Source: an uncultured Bacteroidales bacterium
GTDB lineage: Bacteria; Bacteroidota; Bacteroidia; Bacteroidales; P3
Length of the DNA: 31,889 nucleotides
Direction of reading: 5' to 3'
NCBI GenBank assembly: GCA_946540365.1
Contig: CAMNIH010000004.1
Span: forward strand, 1-31,889
How positions within the stretch are numbered: position 1 is the first letter of the stretch; the number at the start of each line of letters is the position of its first letter. Positions 15,736 to 23,326 of this stretch are shown piece after piece. Below the pieces are notes generated by a model. That model ran no database searches and was not told where the DNA came from. It saw only the letters and a program-made list of their open reading frames with translations. The translations under genes were made by a program, and so were the position numbers.

Positions 15736-18700
15736 ATGAAAAGTATATATAGCAAATTGGTTTTGATTTCCTTGCTGCTGATCACAGCCTCTGCCCCTGT
15801 TTCGGCACGCGAGTATTTGGGAAGCAAGAGAGTCAATGCAAAGAAAGCTGCTGTACAATCAAAGGCTGCTGTATGTAAGAGAGCTCAGAGTACTGCCGAG
15901 CTCAACATCAACAACGTGCGCGCTTTGATTAACGGCTATGGTAACATGTGGTACGACGGTAGCGTGGCCAAGTACCATCTGCCTAAGAACAGTAACACCT
16001 GCCCGCTTTTCTGTGCCGCCCTTTGGATCGGTGGTACTGACGTCAACGATCAGTTGCGTATTGCCGCCCTTCGTTTCGGTAGCGACGGTGACGACTACTG
16101 GCCCGGTCCCCTTAAAATCAATGGTACGGCCTCTGTCGACCTCCCCGTCTGTAACGACTACGACAAGCACTTCATCATCACCAAAGCCGAGGTGTTGGCC
16201 CACAAGTCGCATTTCGAATACGATGAGAACGGTGCTACGGGTGACAACCCCGACATCCCCGATATCATCAGCAAGTGGCCTGCCCATGGCGTGGGTGATG
16301 ATTTAAGCCCCTATCTGGCTCCTTTCTTTGATGCCAACCACAACAATATTTACGAGCCGGCACTGGGTGACTATCCCTACTATGACTTCGACAACGACCT
16401 CTGCCCGCGTACTTTGAAGGCGGAATGGGGCAATAAGTACACCGAGCATGTCTCCCCGACGCTCGAGACTTCCGAGAGAATTGTCAAGGGTGGCCTTCTG
16501 TCCGACCAGGTGCTGAAGGGCGACCAGACCATTTGGTGGGTCTTCAACGACAAGGGTAACACTCATACCGAGTCGAAGGGCGAGGCCATCGGTCTTGAAA
16601 TCCGCGCCCAGGCCTTTGCCTTCTCCACCAATGATGAGATCAACAACATGACCTTCTACTCCTACGAGATCATCAACCGTTCGAGTTATGAGCTCCGTGA
16701 GACCTACTTCAGCCAGTGGGTCGACCCGGATCTCGGTTATGCTTTCGACGACTTTGTCGGATGCGATGTGCGCCGTGGTTTGGGTTATTGCTACAATGGT
16801 AAGCCCCAGGACACCCCTGGTTCGGGTAGTTACTCCGGCATTCCTCCTGCCGTTGGTATCGACTTCTTCCAGGGCCCCTATATGGATCCCGATGGTCTTG
16901 ACAATCCCAAGATCGACATTCCCAAGATTTTGAGCGACAGCTACACGAATCTCCAGGTTAAGAACCTCCTGAAGAACTACCGTCGTACCGACGACCAGGG
17001 TAACATCTACTACGATACCATCGCCATCACCGACGATGCCGACCTCTTCTTTGCCCTTGATCCCGCCAGCTGGTACTTTGTTCCCGGCGATGCCACTGGC
17101 AACTGCGCCATCAATGGTGTCAACTTCGGCAACAACATCAAGGACGACGAGCGTTTCGGTATGCGCCGCTTTGTGTACTATGACAACTCCAGCGATGCCA
17201 TCTACGGCGAGCCCACCAAGGCCAGTGACTACTACAACTACCTGCGCGGCTACTGGAAGAATGGTCAGCGTATGAAGTATGGTGGAAATGCTGTTTCGAA
17301 CGGCATCGATCCCGCCAGCATCGACTGCGACTTCATGTTCCCCGACGATAGCGACCCGTGGCATTGGGGCACCGACGGTGTCATTCCCACCGTCAATCCC
17401 AATGACTGGCGTGAAATCACCGCCGGCAACAGCCCTGGAGACCGCCGCTTCATGCAGTCGGCCGGCCCCTTCACCCTGAAGCCCGGTGCTCTGAACTACA
17501 TCACCGTCGGTATTCCTTTCGCCCAGGCCTCTTCGGGCGACGGTCAGTGGGCTTCGGTCACAGCCCTCCGTGCCATCGATGACGTCTGCCAGGCCCTCTT
17601 CGAGAACTGCTTCAAAGTGCTCGACGGCCCCGACGCTCCCACCATGACCTGCCAGGAGCTCAACAACGAGATTATCCTTTATCTCTCGTATGAAGACCGC
17701 AGCTCCAACAACTACAATGAGAAGTACCGCGAGATCGACCCCGCCATCGTCCGTAGCTATACCGACGAGCGTGGCCAGAGCCACCTCTACGACTCTGTCG
17801 CTCGCAGCTATATCTTCGAGGGTTACCAGATCTTCCAGCTCAAGGATGCCAACACTTCGATTGCCGACATCTACGACGAGACTAAGGCTAAGCTCGTTGC
17901 CCAGTGCGATATCAAGAACTTCTATGACACTCTCGTCATCACCTCGCATCTGGCCCTCGATGCCAACCACGACACCATCACTGTTTATGATACCGTTGTC
18001 AACAGCAGCCCCAGTCTGCCCATCGGCAAGCTGGTCAACTACACCACCAACACTGCCACCGGTCTCATCACCGGTCAGGTAATGGTCGACGGTGCCAACG
18101 AAGGTATCCAGCATGTCTTCCGCATCACCACCGATGCTTTCGCCACTGGTACCAACACCAAACTTGTCAACAACAAGGAGTACTACTTCATCGCTGTCGC
18201 TTACGCGCAGAACCGCTTTAAAGAGTACTCGCAGACCGATCCCGCCTACCTCGATGGCCAGAAGGAGCCTTACCTCGCCGGCCGTAAGAACGAGAAGGGC
18301 GGCAGCATCACTCCTATCACTGCTATCCCCCACAATCCCGCTGTCGAGCATGGTGGCCAGATAGCCCAGTCCGAATTCGGCATGTGCCCCAACATCATTC
18401 GTATCGAGGGCTTCGGTAACGGTACCAGCTCGGGTCTGCGCATGACCGAGGCTTCCATCGCCGAACTCATGGGTGCTCCCGGTGTCGAGGGTAAAGGCCC
18501 CGGTACCTATGTCTGGAACTACATGCAGCCTGCCGGCGGTGCCGCTGGCGACTACTCCTACATGACCAACCCCTGTATCGTCGCCCACCCCGAGTACGAG
18601 GAGAACTATGGCCCCGTCAACGTTCGCGTGATCGATCCCTTCAAGCTGAAAGAGGGTAGCTACAACATTATGTTCTGGAACATGTCGGTCAACGCCAACG

Positions 18701-20790
18701 GCGATACCGTCAACGACGACTCCCAGGGTGTCAACAAGAAAACCCGCTGGTGCATCGTGAATGCCGATCCCAGCAAGCCGGTTTATGTCTCCGGCACCGA
18801 TACCGTCTACAAAGTCTGGTCGCACTTCGCCATCTCGCGCTACAACGAGCAGATCTTCCCCGAACTCGGTATTGCCGTCTCGCTGCTCAATCCCGAGCCG
18901 TCGGCTACCAGCATCGATATTTCGGGCTACACCACCTCCTCCGGTACGCGTCAGGCCAACTACTTCGCCGGCGGCTTCTATCAGGGCTTTGTCAACGAAG
19001 GCGCTCTGCTGGGTTCCTCTATGACCTTCGCCGACGAGACCAAGCAGTGGCTCTCCGCTATTCCCGACAACGACTCCTACCTGATGTACAACTGGATCCG
19101 TTCGGGCAGCCAGTTCTCGCCCAATGCCTACAGTGCATTCACTTCGCCTGCCACGCAGTACGATGTCAACGAGCCCTACCTCGACGAGGACTATTTCAAG
19201 GCCTTCGTTCTCACGCAGGGAAGCATGACCACCTACATCGACTCCAGTGAAGGTATCGACAAGACTCAGCTCTACGAGGGCGTCGTCGGTGGCTTCTGGG
19301 CTCCTTACGGTGTCGTCTCTACCATGCCCTTCCACCCGGGCTTCAGCTTCGCACCCTTCATCAGCGACGAGGATCGTGTCCGCGACAGTGTGGGTTCCAT
19401 CAGCGGTATCACCAACCGCAACCAGCTCGAGCGTCTGCTGCTCACCAATATCTACAACAAGGCTCTCAACTACAGCGAGCTTGCCAAGCTGCCCAGCGTC
19501 CACATCGTCTTCACTGCCGACAAGACCAAGTGGACCCGTTGCCCGGTAATCGAGATGTGCGACGACCACACCCAGTCCGAAGGCAATGTGCGCCGCTTCA
19601 TGCGCCGTGGCCATGCCTCGGTCAACAAAGACGGCAAGACCTGCGCTGAGCTCGGCATCGCTGCCGACGCCAATGATCCCAACAACCCCGCCTACATCGA
19701 CTCCATCGGTATGGGTTGGTTCCCCGGCTACGCCATCAACACCGTTACCGGCGAGCGCTTGAACATCATGTTCGGTGAAGATTCGCGCTATGTCCAGTTC
19801 AACGGTCGCGACATGAAGTGGAATCCCGTCAGCACCACGATGGAAGGCACGCAGAACTACGTCATGGGTGGTCGTCACTTCATCTATGTGATGAACGCTA
19901 CCCGTCAGACCTTCTACGATCTGCGCGACGCCAACAACGTCAACCTCAACAAGTATGTCACCTATGTCACGCCCAGCTACGATGGTGGTCGTTGGGCTAT
20001 CCAGATGCTCAAGTCGGCCGAGAACATGATGAAGTTCTCCACTCGCGGCAACCGCCTGATCTATAAGGGTATCATCAACCGTGCCGACAACTACAACGCC
20101 ATGCGTGACTCCATCGCCCTGCTCTATGCCTCGACGGCTTGGGTCAACATGCCTCTTGTCAGCTCGCGCTACCAGTTCGACGACCCGAAGGATATTCCGT
20201 GCGACGTCACCATCGACATCGACATCCGTACGCCGTACAATAAGAACATGACCTTCAACGGCACCACGGCTGTCCAGGCCGGCAACGCCGCCGTCAACCG
20301 CAACATGCCCGTTTACCAGTTCATCATCAACAGCTCCGACGCTGTCCTTGAGAACCAGGCCACGGCTGCCGATGCGCGTAAGGAGTACGTCGATTCCCTG
20401 CTCAGCATGATCAATGTGGTTCCCAACCCCTACTACAGCTACTCCAACTACGAGACGGCCAGCCAGCTTGAGACCAAGGTGCGCATCATCAACCTGCCCA
20501 CTGGTGTCAACAAGAACGGCAAACCCGAGGGCTGCTACATCCGCATCTACACTCCCGACGGCACCCTTGTGCGCACCATCGGACCGACGGCTACCAGCCG
20601 CACCACCGATGTCAACGAAATCGGTGTCGCTGAGAACACCACCGTTGATTGGGACCTCCACAACCAGGCCGGTATCCCCATCGCGGGCGGTATGTACCTC
20701 ATCCACGTCACCGTGCCCGGCATTGGCGAGCGTGTCATCAAGTGGTTCGGAACCATGCGTCCCGTCGACCTCAACTCTTTCGGCTTCTAA
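15736..20790 (+). CDS. Giant exported protein of the Bacteroidota KWFG C-terminal type, probable surface protein
   Basis: A 1684-residue protein with a signal peptide (residues 1-24, ending VSA). The N-terminal part has features I associate with a large uncharacterised Bacteroidota family: INGYGNMWYDG near residue 67, AALWIGGTD near residue 95 and DDYWPGPL near residue 118, then several acidic calcium-site-like runs such as DANHNNIYEPALGDYP. The C-terminus has VVPNPYYSYSNYE (near residue 1560), then IRIYTPDGTLVRTIG, WDLHNQAGIPIAGGMYLIHV and the ending KWFGTMRPVDLNSFGF. This resembles FlgD-type Ig-like or sorting-domain folds but differs from the usual type A T9SS end. It sits between the TonB-dependent receptor and a PorV/PorQ-type barrel, so I infer export to the cell surface by T9SS or the neighbouring barrel. 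The function is unknown. Strong C-ending codon bias suggests high expression. Confidence 0.88.
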   Translation: MKSIYSKLVLISLLLITASAPVSAREYLGSKRVNAKKAAVQSKAAVCKRAQSTAELNINNVRALINGYGNMWYDGSVAKYHLPKNSNTCPLFCAALWIGGTDVNDQLRIAALRFGSDGDDYWPGPLKINGTASVDLPVCNDYDKHFIITKAEVLAHKSHFEYDENGATGDNPDIPDIISKWPAHGVGDDLSPYLAPFFDANHNNIYEPALGDYPYYDFDNDLCPRTLKAEWGNKYTEHVSPTLETSERIVKGGLLSDQVLKGDQTIWWVFNDKGNTHTESKGEAIGLEIRAQAFAFSTNDEINNMTFYSYEIINRSSYELRETYFSQWVDPDLGYAFDDFVGCDVRRGLGYCYNGKPQDTPGSGSYSGIPPAVGIDFFQGPYMDPDGLDNPKIDIPKILSDSYTNLQVKNLLKNYRRTDDQGNIYYDTIAITDDADLFFALDPASWYFVPGDATGNCAINGVNFGNNIKDDERFGMRRFVYYDNSSDAIYGEPTKASDYYNYLRGYWKNGQRMKYGGNAVSNGIDPASIDCDFMFPDDSDPWHWGTDGVIPTVNPNDWREITAGNSPGDRRFMQSAGPFTLKPGALNYITVGIPFAQASSGDGQWASVTALRAIDDVCQALFENCFKVLDGPDAPTMTCQELNNEIILYLSYEDRSSNNYNEKYREIDPAIVRSYTDERGQSHLYDSVARSYIFEGYQIFQLKDANTSIADIYDETKAKLVAQCDIKNFYDTLVITSHLALDANHDTITVYDTVVNSSPSLPIGKLVNYTTNTATGLITGQVMVDGANEGIQHVFRITTDAFATGTNTKLVNNKEYYFIAVAYAQNRFKEYSQTDPAYLDGQKEPYLAGRKNEKGGSITPITAIPHNPAVEHGGQIAQSEFGMCPNIIRIEGFGNGTSSGLRMTEASIAELMGAPGVEGKGPGTYVWNYMQPAGGAAGDYSYMTNPCIVAHPEYEENYGPVNVRVIDPFKLKEGSYNIMFWNMSVNANGDTVNDDSQGVNKKTRWCIVNADPSKPVYVSGTDTVYKVWSHFAISRYNEQIFPELGIAVSLLNPEPSATSIDISGYTTSSGTRQANYFAGGFYQGFVNEGALLGSSMTFADETKQWLSAIPDNDSYLMYNWIRSGSQFSPNAYSAFTSPATQYDVNEPYLDEDYFKAFVLTQGSMTTYIDSSEGIDKTQLYEGVVGGFWAPYGVVSTMPFHPGFSFAPFISDEDRVRDSVGSISGITNRNQLERLLLTNIYNKALNYSELAKLPSVHIVFTADKTKWTRCPVIEMCDDHTQSEGNVRRFMRRGHASVNKDGKTCAELGIAADANDPNNPAYIDSIGMGWFPGYAINTVTGERLNIMFGEDSRYVQFNGRDMKWNPVSTTMEGTQNYVMGGRHFIYVMNATRQTFYDLRDANNVNLNKYVTYVTPSYDGGRWAIQMLKSAENMMKFSTRGNRLIYKGIINRADNYNAMRDSIALLYASTAWVNMPLVSSRYQFDDPKDIPCDVTIDIDIRTPYNKNMTFNGTTAVQAGNAAVNRNMPVYQFIINSSDAVLENQATAADARKEYVDSLLSMINVVPNPYYSYSNYETASQLETKVRIINLPTGVNKNGKPEGCYIRIYTPDGTLVRTIGPTATSRTTDVNEIGVAENTTVDWDLHNQAGIPIAGGMYLIHVTVPGIGERVIKWFGTMRPVDLNSFGF

Positions 20791-20829
20791 CCTGCGTAAC
20801 ACCTAACGAACGACAAAAAATTACAGAAG

Positions 20830-21900
20830 ATGAAAAATATATTTAGAATATTTGCTGTAGTTGTGGTCCTCTCGGCCCTCACGTCGCAGTCTGCCATGGC
20901 AGGCAACGACGAACGCCGCGGCACGGCCGGGGCCTCCGAGCTCCTCATCAACCCCTGGGCCCGCAACACGGGCTGGGGTGGCGTCAATGTCGCCAACGTG
21001 CGGGGTCTGAGTTCCATGTTCTCCAACGTGGCGGGTCTGGCCTTCGTCAACGGTATCGAGGTGGGCTACACCAACACCATGCTCTATGGCGGCAAGAGTG
21101 GCCTCACCAGCGGTGCCTCCATCAACACCTTCGGTCTCGGCATCCGCATCTTCGAGCGCGGCGTGGCCGGTGTGTATGTCATGGCTATGAGCTTTGGCGA
21201 TATTGATGTCACCAAGTACGACAATCCCGAGGCAGGTGCCAACGGTACCTTCTCGCCGTCCTACATGAACATCAACGTGGCCTATGCCCACAGCTTCACC
21301 AACACCATCCACGGTGCTGTCACCTTCAAGGTCATCACCGAGAGCACCGACAACGTCTCGGCCTCCGGTCTGGGTATCGATGCCGGTATCCAGTATGTCA
21401 CCGGCGAGGACGACGAACTCAAGTTCGGTATCGCCCTCAAGAACTGGGGCCCCTCGATGAAGTTCGGCGGCACCGGTCTCTCGCTCCAGATGGTCAACAC
21501 CGCCGGTAACAACTTCACCGTTGAGACCCGCGCTGCCGAGATGGAGCTGCCCACCTGCCTCAACATCGGTATCTCCTACGACTTCCTGTTCGAGCAGTGG
21601 GAGCAGCGCCTCACCGTGGCGGCCGCTTTCACCTCCAACGCCTTCCTGCGCGACAACTACACTGTCGGTCTTGAATATGGCCTGCTCAACATGTTCCAGC
21701 TGCGTTGCGGCTACGTCATCCAGCCCGGCCTGTGGACTGGCAATGCAGCCACCGCCAACAACGGACTCTGCGCCGGTCTCTCGGTCGACATCCCCTTCAG
21801 CAAGGAGGACGACAAGATGGGTGTCACGCTCGACTACTCCTACCAGTCGGCATCGCCCATGCGCGGCACTCACTCTATCGGCGCCAGCTTCCGCTTCTAA
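20830..21900 (+). CDS. PorV/PorQ-family outer-membrane protein
   Basis: A 356-residue protein with a signal peptide (residues 1-24, ending AMA before Gly25). The mature start GTAGASELLINPWARNTGWGG, the NVAGLAF segment, VYVMAMSFGDIDVT and the FGIALKNWGPSMKFGG segment are typical of the PorV/PorQ family, a beta-barrel related to FadL transporters. The protein ends in an aromatic strand (HSIGASFRF), as expected of an outer-membrane barrel. In Porphyromonas, PorV acts as a shuttle that carries T9SS substrates from the translocon to the attachment complex. This copy follows the giant exported protein by 39 bases and probably serves it specifically. Whether it is the main PorV of the organism or a dedicated paralogue cannot be decided here. 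A terminator follows at 21965-22000. Confidence 0.9.
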   Translation: MKNIFRIFAVVVVLSALTSQSAMAGNDERRGTAGASELLINPWARNTGWGGVNVANVRGLSSMFSNVAGLAFVNGIEVGYTNTMLYGGKSGLTSGASINTFGLGIRIFERGVAGVYVMAMSFGDIDVTKYDNPEAGANGTFSPSYMNINVAYAHSFTNTIHGAVTFKVITESTDNVSASGLGIDAGIQYVTGEDDELKFGIALKNWGPSMKFGGTGLSLQMVNTAGNNFTVETRAAEMELPTCLNIGISYDFLFEQWEQRLTVAAAFTSNAFLRDNYTVGLEYGLLNMFQLRCGYVIQPGLWTGNAATANNGLCAGLSVDIPFSKEDDKMGVTLDYSYQSASPMRGTHSIGASFRF

Positions 21901-21964
21901 GCTCTCTGGCAACCCCCAAAGAGATAGAGAGAAACCACGCGTTGCTCGCACAGAACCAAACCTA

Positions 21965-22000
21965 TGGGAAAGGCTTCACTACAAGCCTTTCCCACTTTTT
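21965..22000 (+). terminator. Rho-independent terminator after the PorV-like gene
   Basis: TGGGAAAGGCTT (21965-21976) pairs perfectly with AAGCCTTTCCCA (21983-21994) around a six-base loop, CACTAC. A C and then five T follow. A 12-bp perfect stem makes this a strong terminator, 64 bases after the PorV-like stop, ending the unit that contains the receptor, the giant protein and the barrel. Confidence 0.88.
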
Positions 22001-22026
22001 CAACATCAAAAAAAAGCATATATCGC

Positions 22027-22052
22027 CCCTCCGTCAGACATCGAATGGAGGG
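22027..22052 (+). promoter_or_regulatory. Possible hairpin in the greA leader
   Basis: CCCTCC (22027-22032) can pair with GGAGGG (22047-22052) across a 14-base loop, 30 bases before the greA ATG. No TAnnTTTG promoter is visible between the terminator at 22000 and greA, so how greA is transcribed is unclear. The hairpin may be chance. Confidence 0.25.
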
Positions 22053-22082
22053 TGACCTAACCCCTAAATACAGATAAAGAAT

Positions 22083-22556
22083 ATGTCAGAGATCAAATAT
22101 TACAGCGAAGAAGGACTCCAGAAGCTCAAGGATGAGCTCCACCACCTCATCGTCTTCGAACGCCCCGCTGCCTCGGCGGCCATCGCCGAAGCGCGCGACA
22201 AAGGCGACCTCAGCGAGAACGCCGAGTACGATGCTGCCAAGGAAGCCCAGGGACACCTCGAGGCCCGCATCTCCAAACTGCAGGACCTCGTGGCCAATGC
22301 CCGTCTGCTCGACGAGAGCAAGATCGACACCTCCAAGGTGCTCCTCCTCTCGATCATCACCATCCGCAACACCAAGACCAAACAGGTGCAGCGCTACACG
22401 ATCGTGCCCGAGAGCGAGGCCAACCTCAAGGAGGCCAAGATCAGCATCACCTCGCCGTTCGCCTCGGCCTTCCTCGGCCATAAGAAAGGCGACACCGTCG
22501 AGGTCAATGTCCCGGCGGGCAAGATGATATTCGAATTGGTCAACATAGAACGTTAA
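22083..22556 (+). CDS. greA: Transcription elongation factor GreA
   Basis: A 157-residue protein of normal GreA length. The N-terminal coiled coil (residues about 8-75) carries the acidic tip in EARDKGDLSENAEYDAAKEAQ-type sequence, whose Asp and Glu coordinate the catalytic magnesium in RNA polymerase. The C-terminal FKBP-like domain covers residues about 80-157 (SPFASAFLGHKKGDTVEVNVPAGK). GreA enters the secondary channel of RNA polymerase and promotes cleavage of backtracked RNA, restarting stalled complexes. It is followed after only four bases by the HIT-family gene, so the two form an operon that ends at the terminator near 22989. Confidence 0.96.
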   Translation: MSEIKYYSEEGLQKLKDELHHLIVFERPAASAAIAEARDKGDLSENAEYDAAKEAQGHLEARISKLQDLVANARLLDESKIDTSKVLLLSIITIRNTKTKQVQRYTIVPESEANLKEAKISITSPFASAFLGHKKGDTVEVNVPAGKMIFELVNIER

Positions 22557-22560
22557 CGCC

Positions 22561-22953
22561 ATGGCCAGTATATTCAGCAAGATCGTAGCCGGCGAGATCC
22601 CGTGCTACCGCGTGGCCGAAACCGACCACTGCTTGGCATTCCTCGACATCAACCCTGTCGTGCGGGGCCATGTCCTCTGTATTCCCAAGAAGGAGGTCGA
22701 CAACATCTTCGACCTCGACGATGAGCTCTTCACCGAGTTGCATCTCTTCAGCCGCCGGGTGGCCCGTGGCCTGCGCAAGGTCTGCCCCTGCATCAAGGTC
22801 GGCGTGGCTGTGGTGGGCATCGACGTGCCGCACGCCCATATCCACCTGATGCCGCTCAACCAGCCGGGCGACCTCAACTTCTCCCACCATGTGGAGATGA
22901 GCGCCGACGAGTTGAAGGCGCTGGCAGCCGAGATCGCCGCCGCCATCGATTAA
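22561..22953 (+). CDS. HIT family nucleotide hydrolase
   Basis: A 130-residue HIT-domain protein of the HinT branch. It starts ASIFSKIVAGEIPCYRVAE, has the substrate-pocket segment FLDINPVVRGHVLCIPK, and ends with the histidine triad HAHIHLMPL (residues about 97-105), whose central His is the nucleophile in the family. HinT-type enzymes split phosphoramidate or adenylate conjugates such as AMP-lysine; the physiological substrate here is unknown. It is cytoplasmic and probably dimeric. It is translated right after greA (four-base gap), and a terminator follows 35 bases after its stop codon. Confidence 0.94.
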   Translation: MASIFSKIVAGEIPCYRVAETDHCLAFLDINPVVRGHVLCIPKKEVDNIFDLDDELFTELHLFSRRVARGLRKVCPCIKVGVAVVGIDVPHAHIHLMPLNQPGDLNFSHHVEMSADELKALAAEIAAAID

Positions 22954-22988
22954 CGGTCCGGCCGCACCGGCCGCCATCCTGTTCCTGT

Positions 22989-23027
22989 ATGGGACGACAT
23001 ACCTCAAGTGTGTCGCCCCATTTTTTT
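22989..23027 (+). terminator. Rho-independent terminator after the greA-HIT operon
   Basis: ATGGG-A-CGACA (22989-22999) pairs with TGTCG-C-CCCAT (23011-23021) with one internal mismatch. Three further pairs, one of them T-G, tighten the loop to CTCAA. A run of seven T follows (23021-23027). Confidence 0.85.
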
Positions 23028-23082
23028 GTCCCTGTTCCAACCCGTCGCCCTCTCCATAGGTCGCCCTTGACGCTATATCAAG

Positions 23083-23186
23083 TCTACCTTTTCTTCAGTC
23101 GTTCTTCAGTCGTTCTTCAGTCGTTCTTCAGTGATCACTGAAGAACGACTGAAGAACGACTGAAGAACGACTGAAGAAATGGTAGA
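23083..23186. repeat. 104-bp palindrome of phased 11-bp units, 88-bp perfect core
   Basis: The left arm has four copies of TTCTTCAGT joined by CG (11-bp period, from 23091). The centre is GATC (23133-23136), and the right arm has four copies of ACTGAAGAA joined by CG, to 23178. The 88 bases from 23091 to 23178 are a perfect inverted repeat. With one mismatch (23089/23180) the symmetry extends to 23083-23186. No T-run follows, and a separate terminator already ends the upstream operon, so it is not a simple terminator. It could form a long RNA hairpin, a DNA cruciform, or an array of binding sites that face one side of the helix. Confidence 0.95.
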
Positions 23187-23268
23187 GTCATATACCGGTC
23201 AGGGTAGGGTAGTGGGATGTTTTTTTGTTAAATTTTGTCGATTTAACATTTCGTATTGAAAAAAAGTA

Positions 23269-23276
23269 TATATTTG
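23269..23276 (+). promoter_or_regulatory. Promoter -7 element for the adhesin operon
   Basis: TATATTTG followed by CA matches TAnnTTTG about 50 bases before the ATG at 23327. There is no clear TTTG at the normal -33 distance (the nearest are too close or too far), so transcription may need an activator. The palindrome ends 83 bases upstream, where a regulator could act. Confidence 0.6.
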
Positions 23277-23326
23277 CACCCGTAATTCAAGACGGAAATA
23301 TGATTGTTAAACAAATGTAAAATGTT

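Larger units (their letters stand above)
22954..23326. other. Intergenic region with terminator, large palindrome and promoter
   Basis: A 373-base gap between the HIT-family gene and the choice-of-anchor L adhesin gene. From left to right it holds a rho-independent terminator (22989-23027), a 104-bp palindrome (23083-23186), an AT-rich stretch, and a -7 promoter element (23269-23276). No coding region of its own was recognised. Confidence 0.7.

Noticed and set aside
16303..20802. A 1499-codon open frame on the minus strand opposite the giant exported protein
   Set aside because: It is a shadow. The plus-strand gene uses few TTA, CTA or TCA codons because of strong C-ending bias, so antisense stops are missing. 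The translation is Val/Gly/Asp-rich with no signal peptide or family pattern.
23091..23178. A CRISPR array or tandem coding repeat at the palindrome
   Set aside because: The units are 9 bases with 2-base spacers and are inverted about a centre; CRISPR repeats are longer with unique spacers, and no cas genes are present.
23083..23186. The palindrome as a simple transcription terminator
   Set aside because: No T-run follows on either side, and a normal terminator already lies at 22989-23027.
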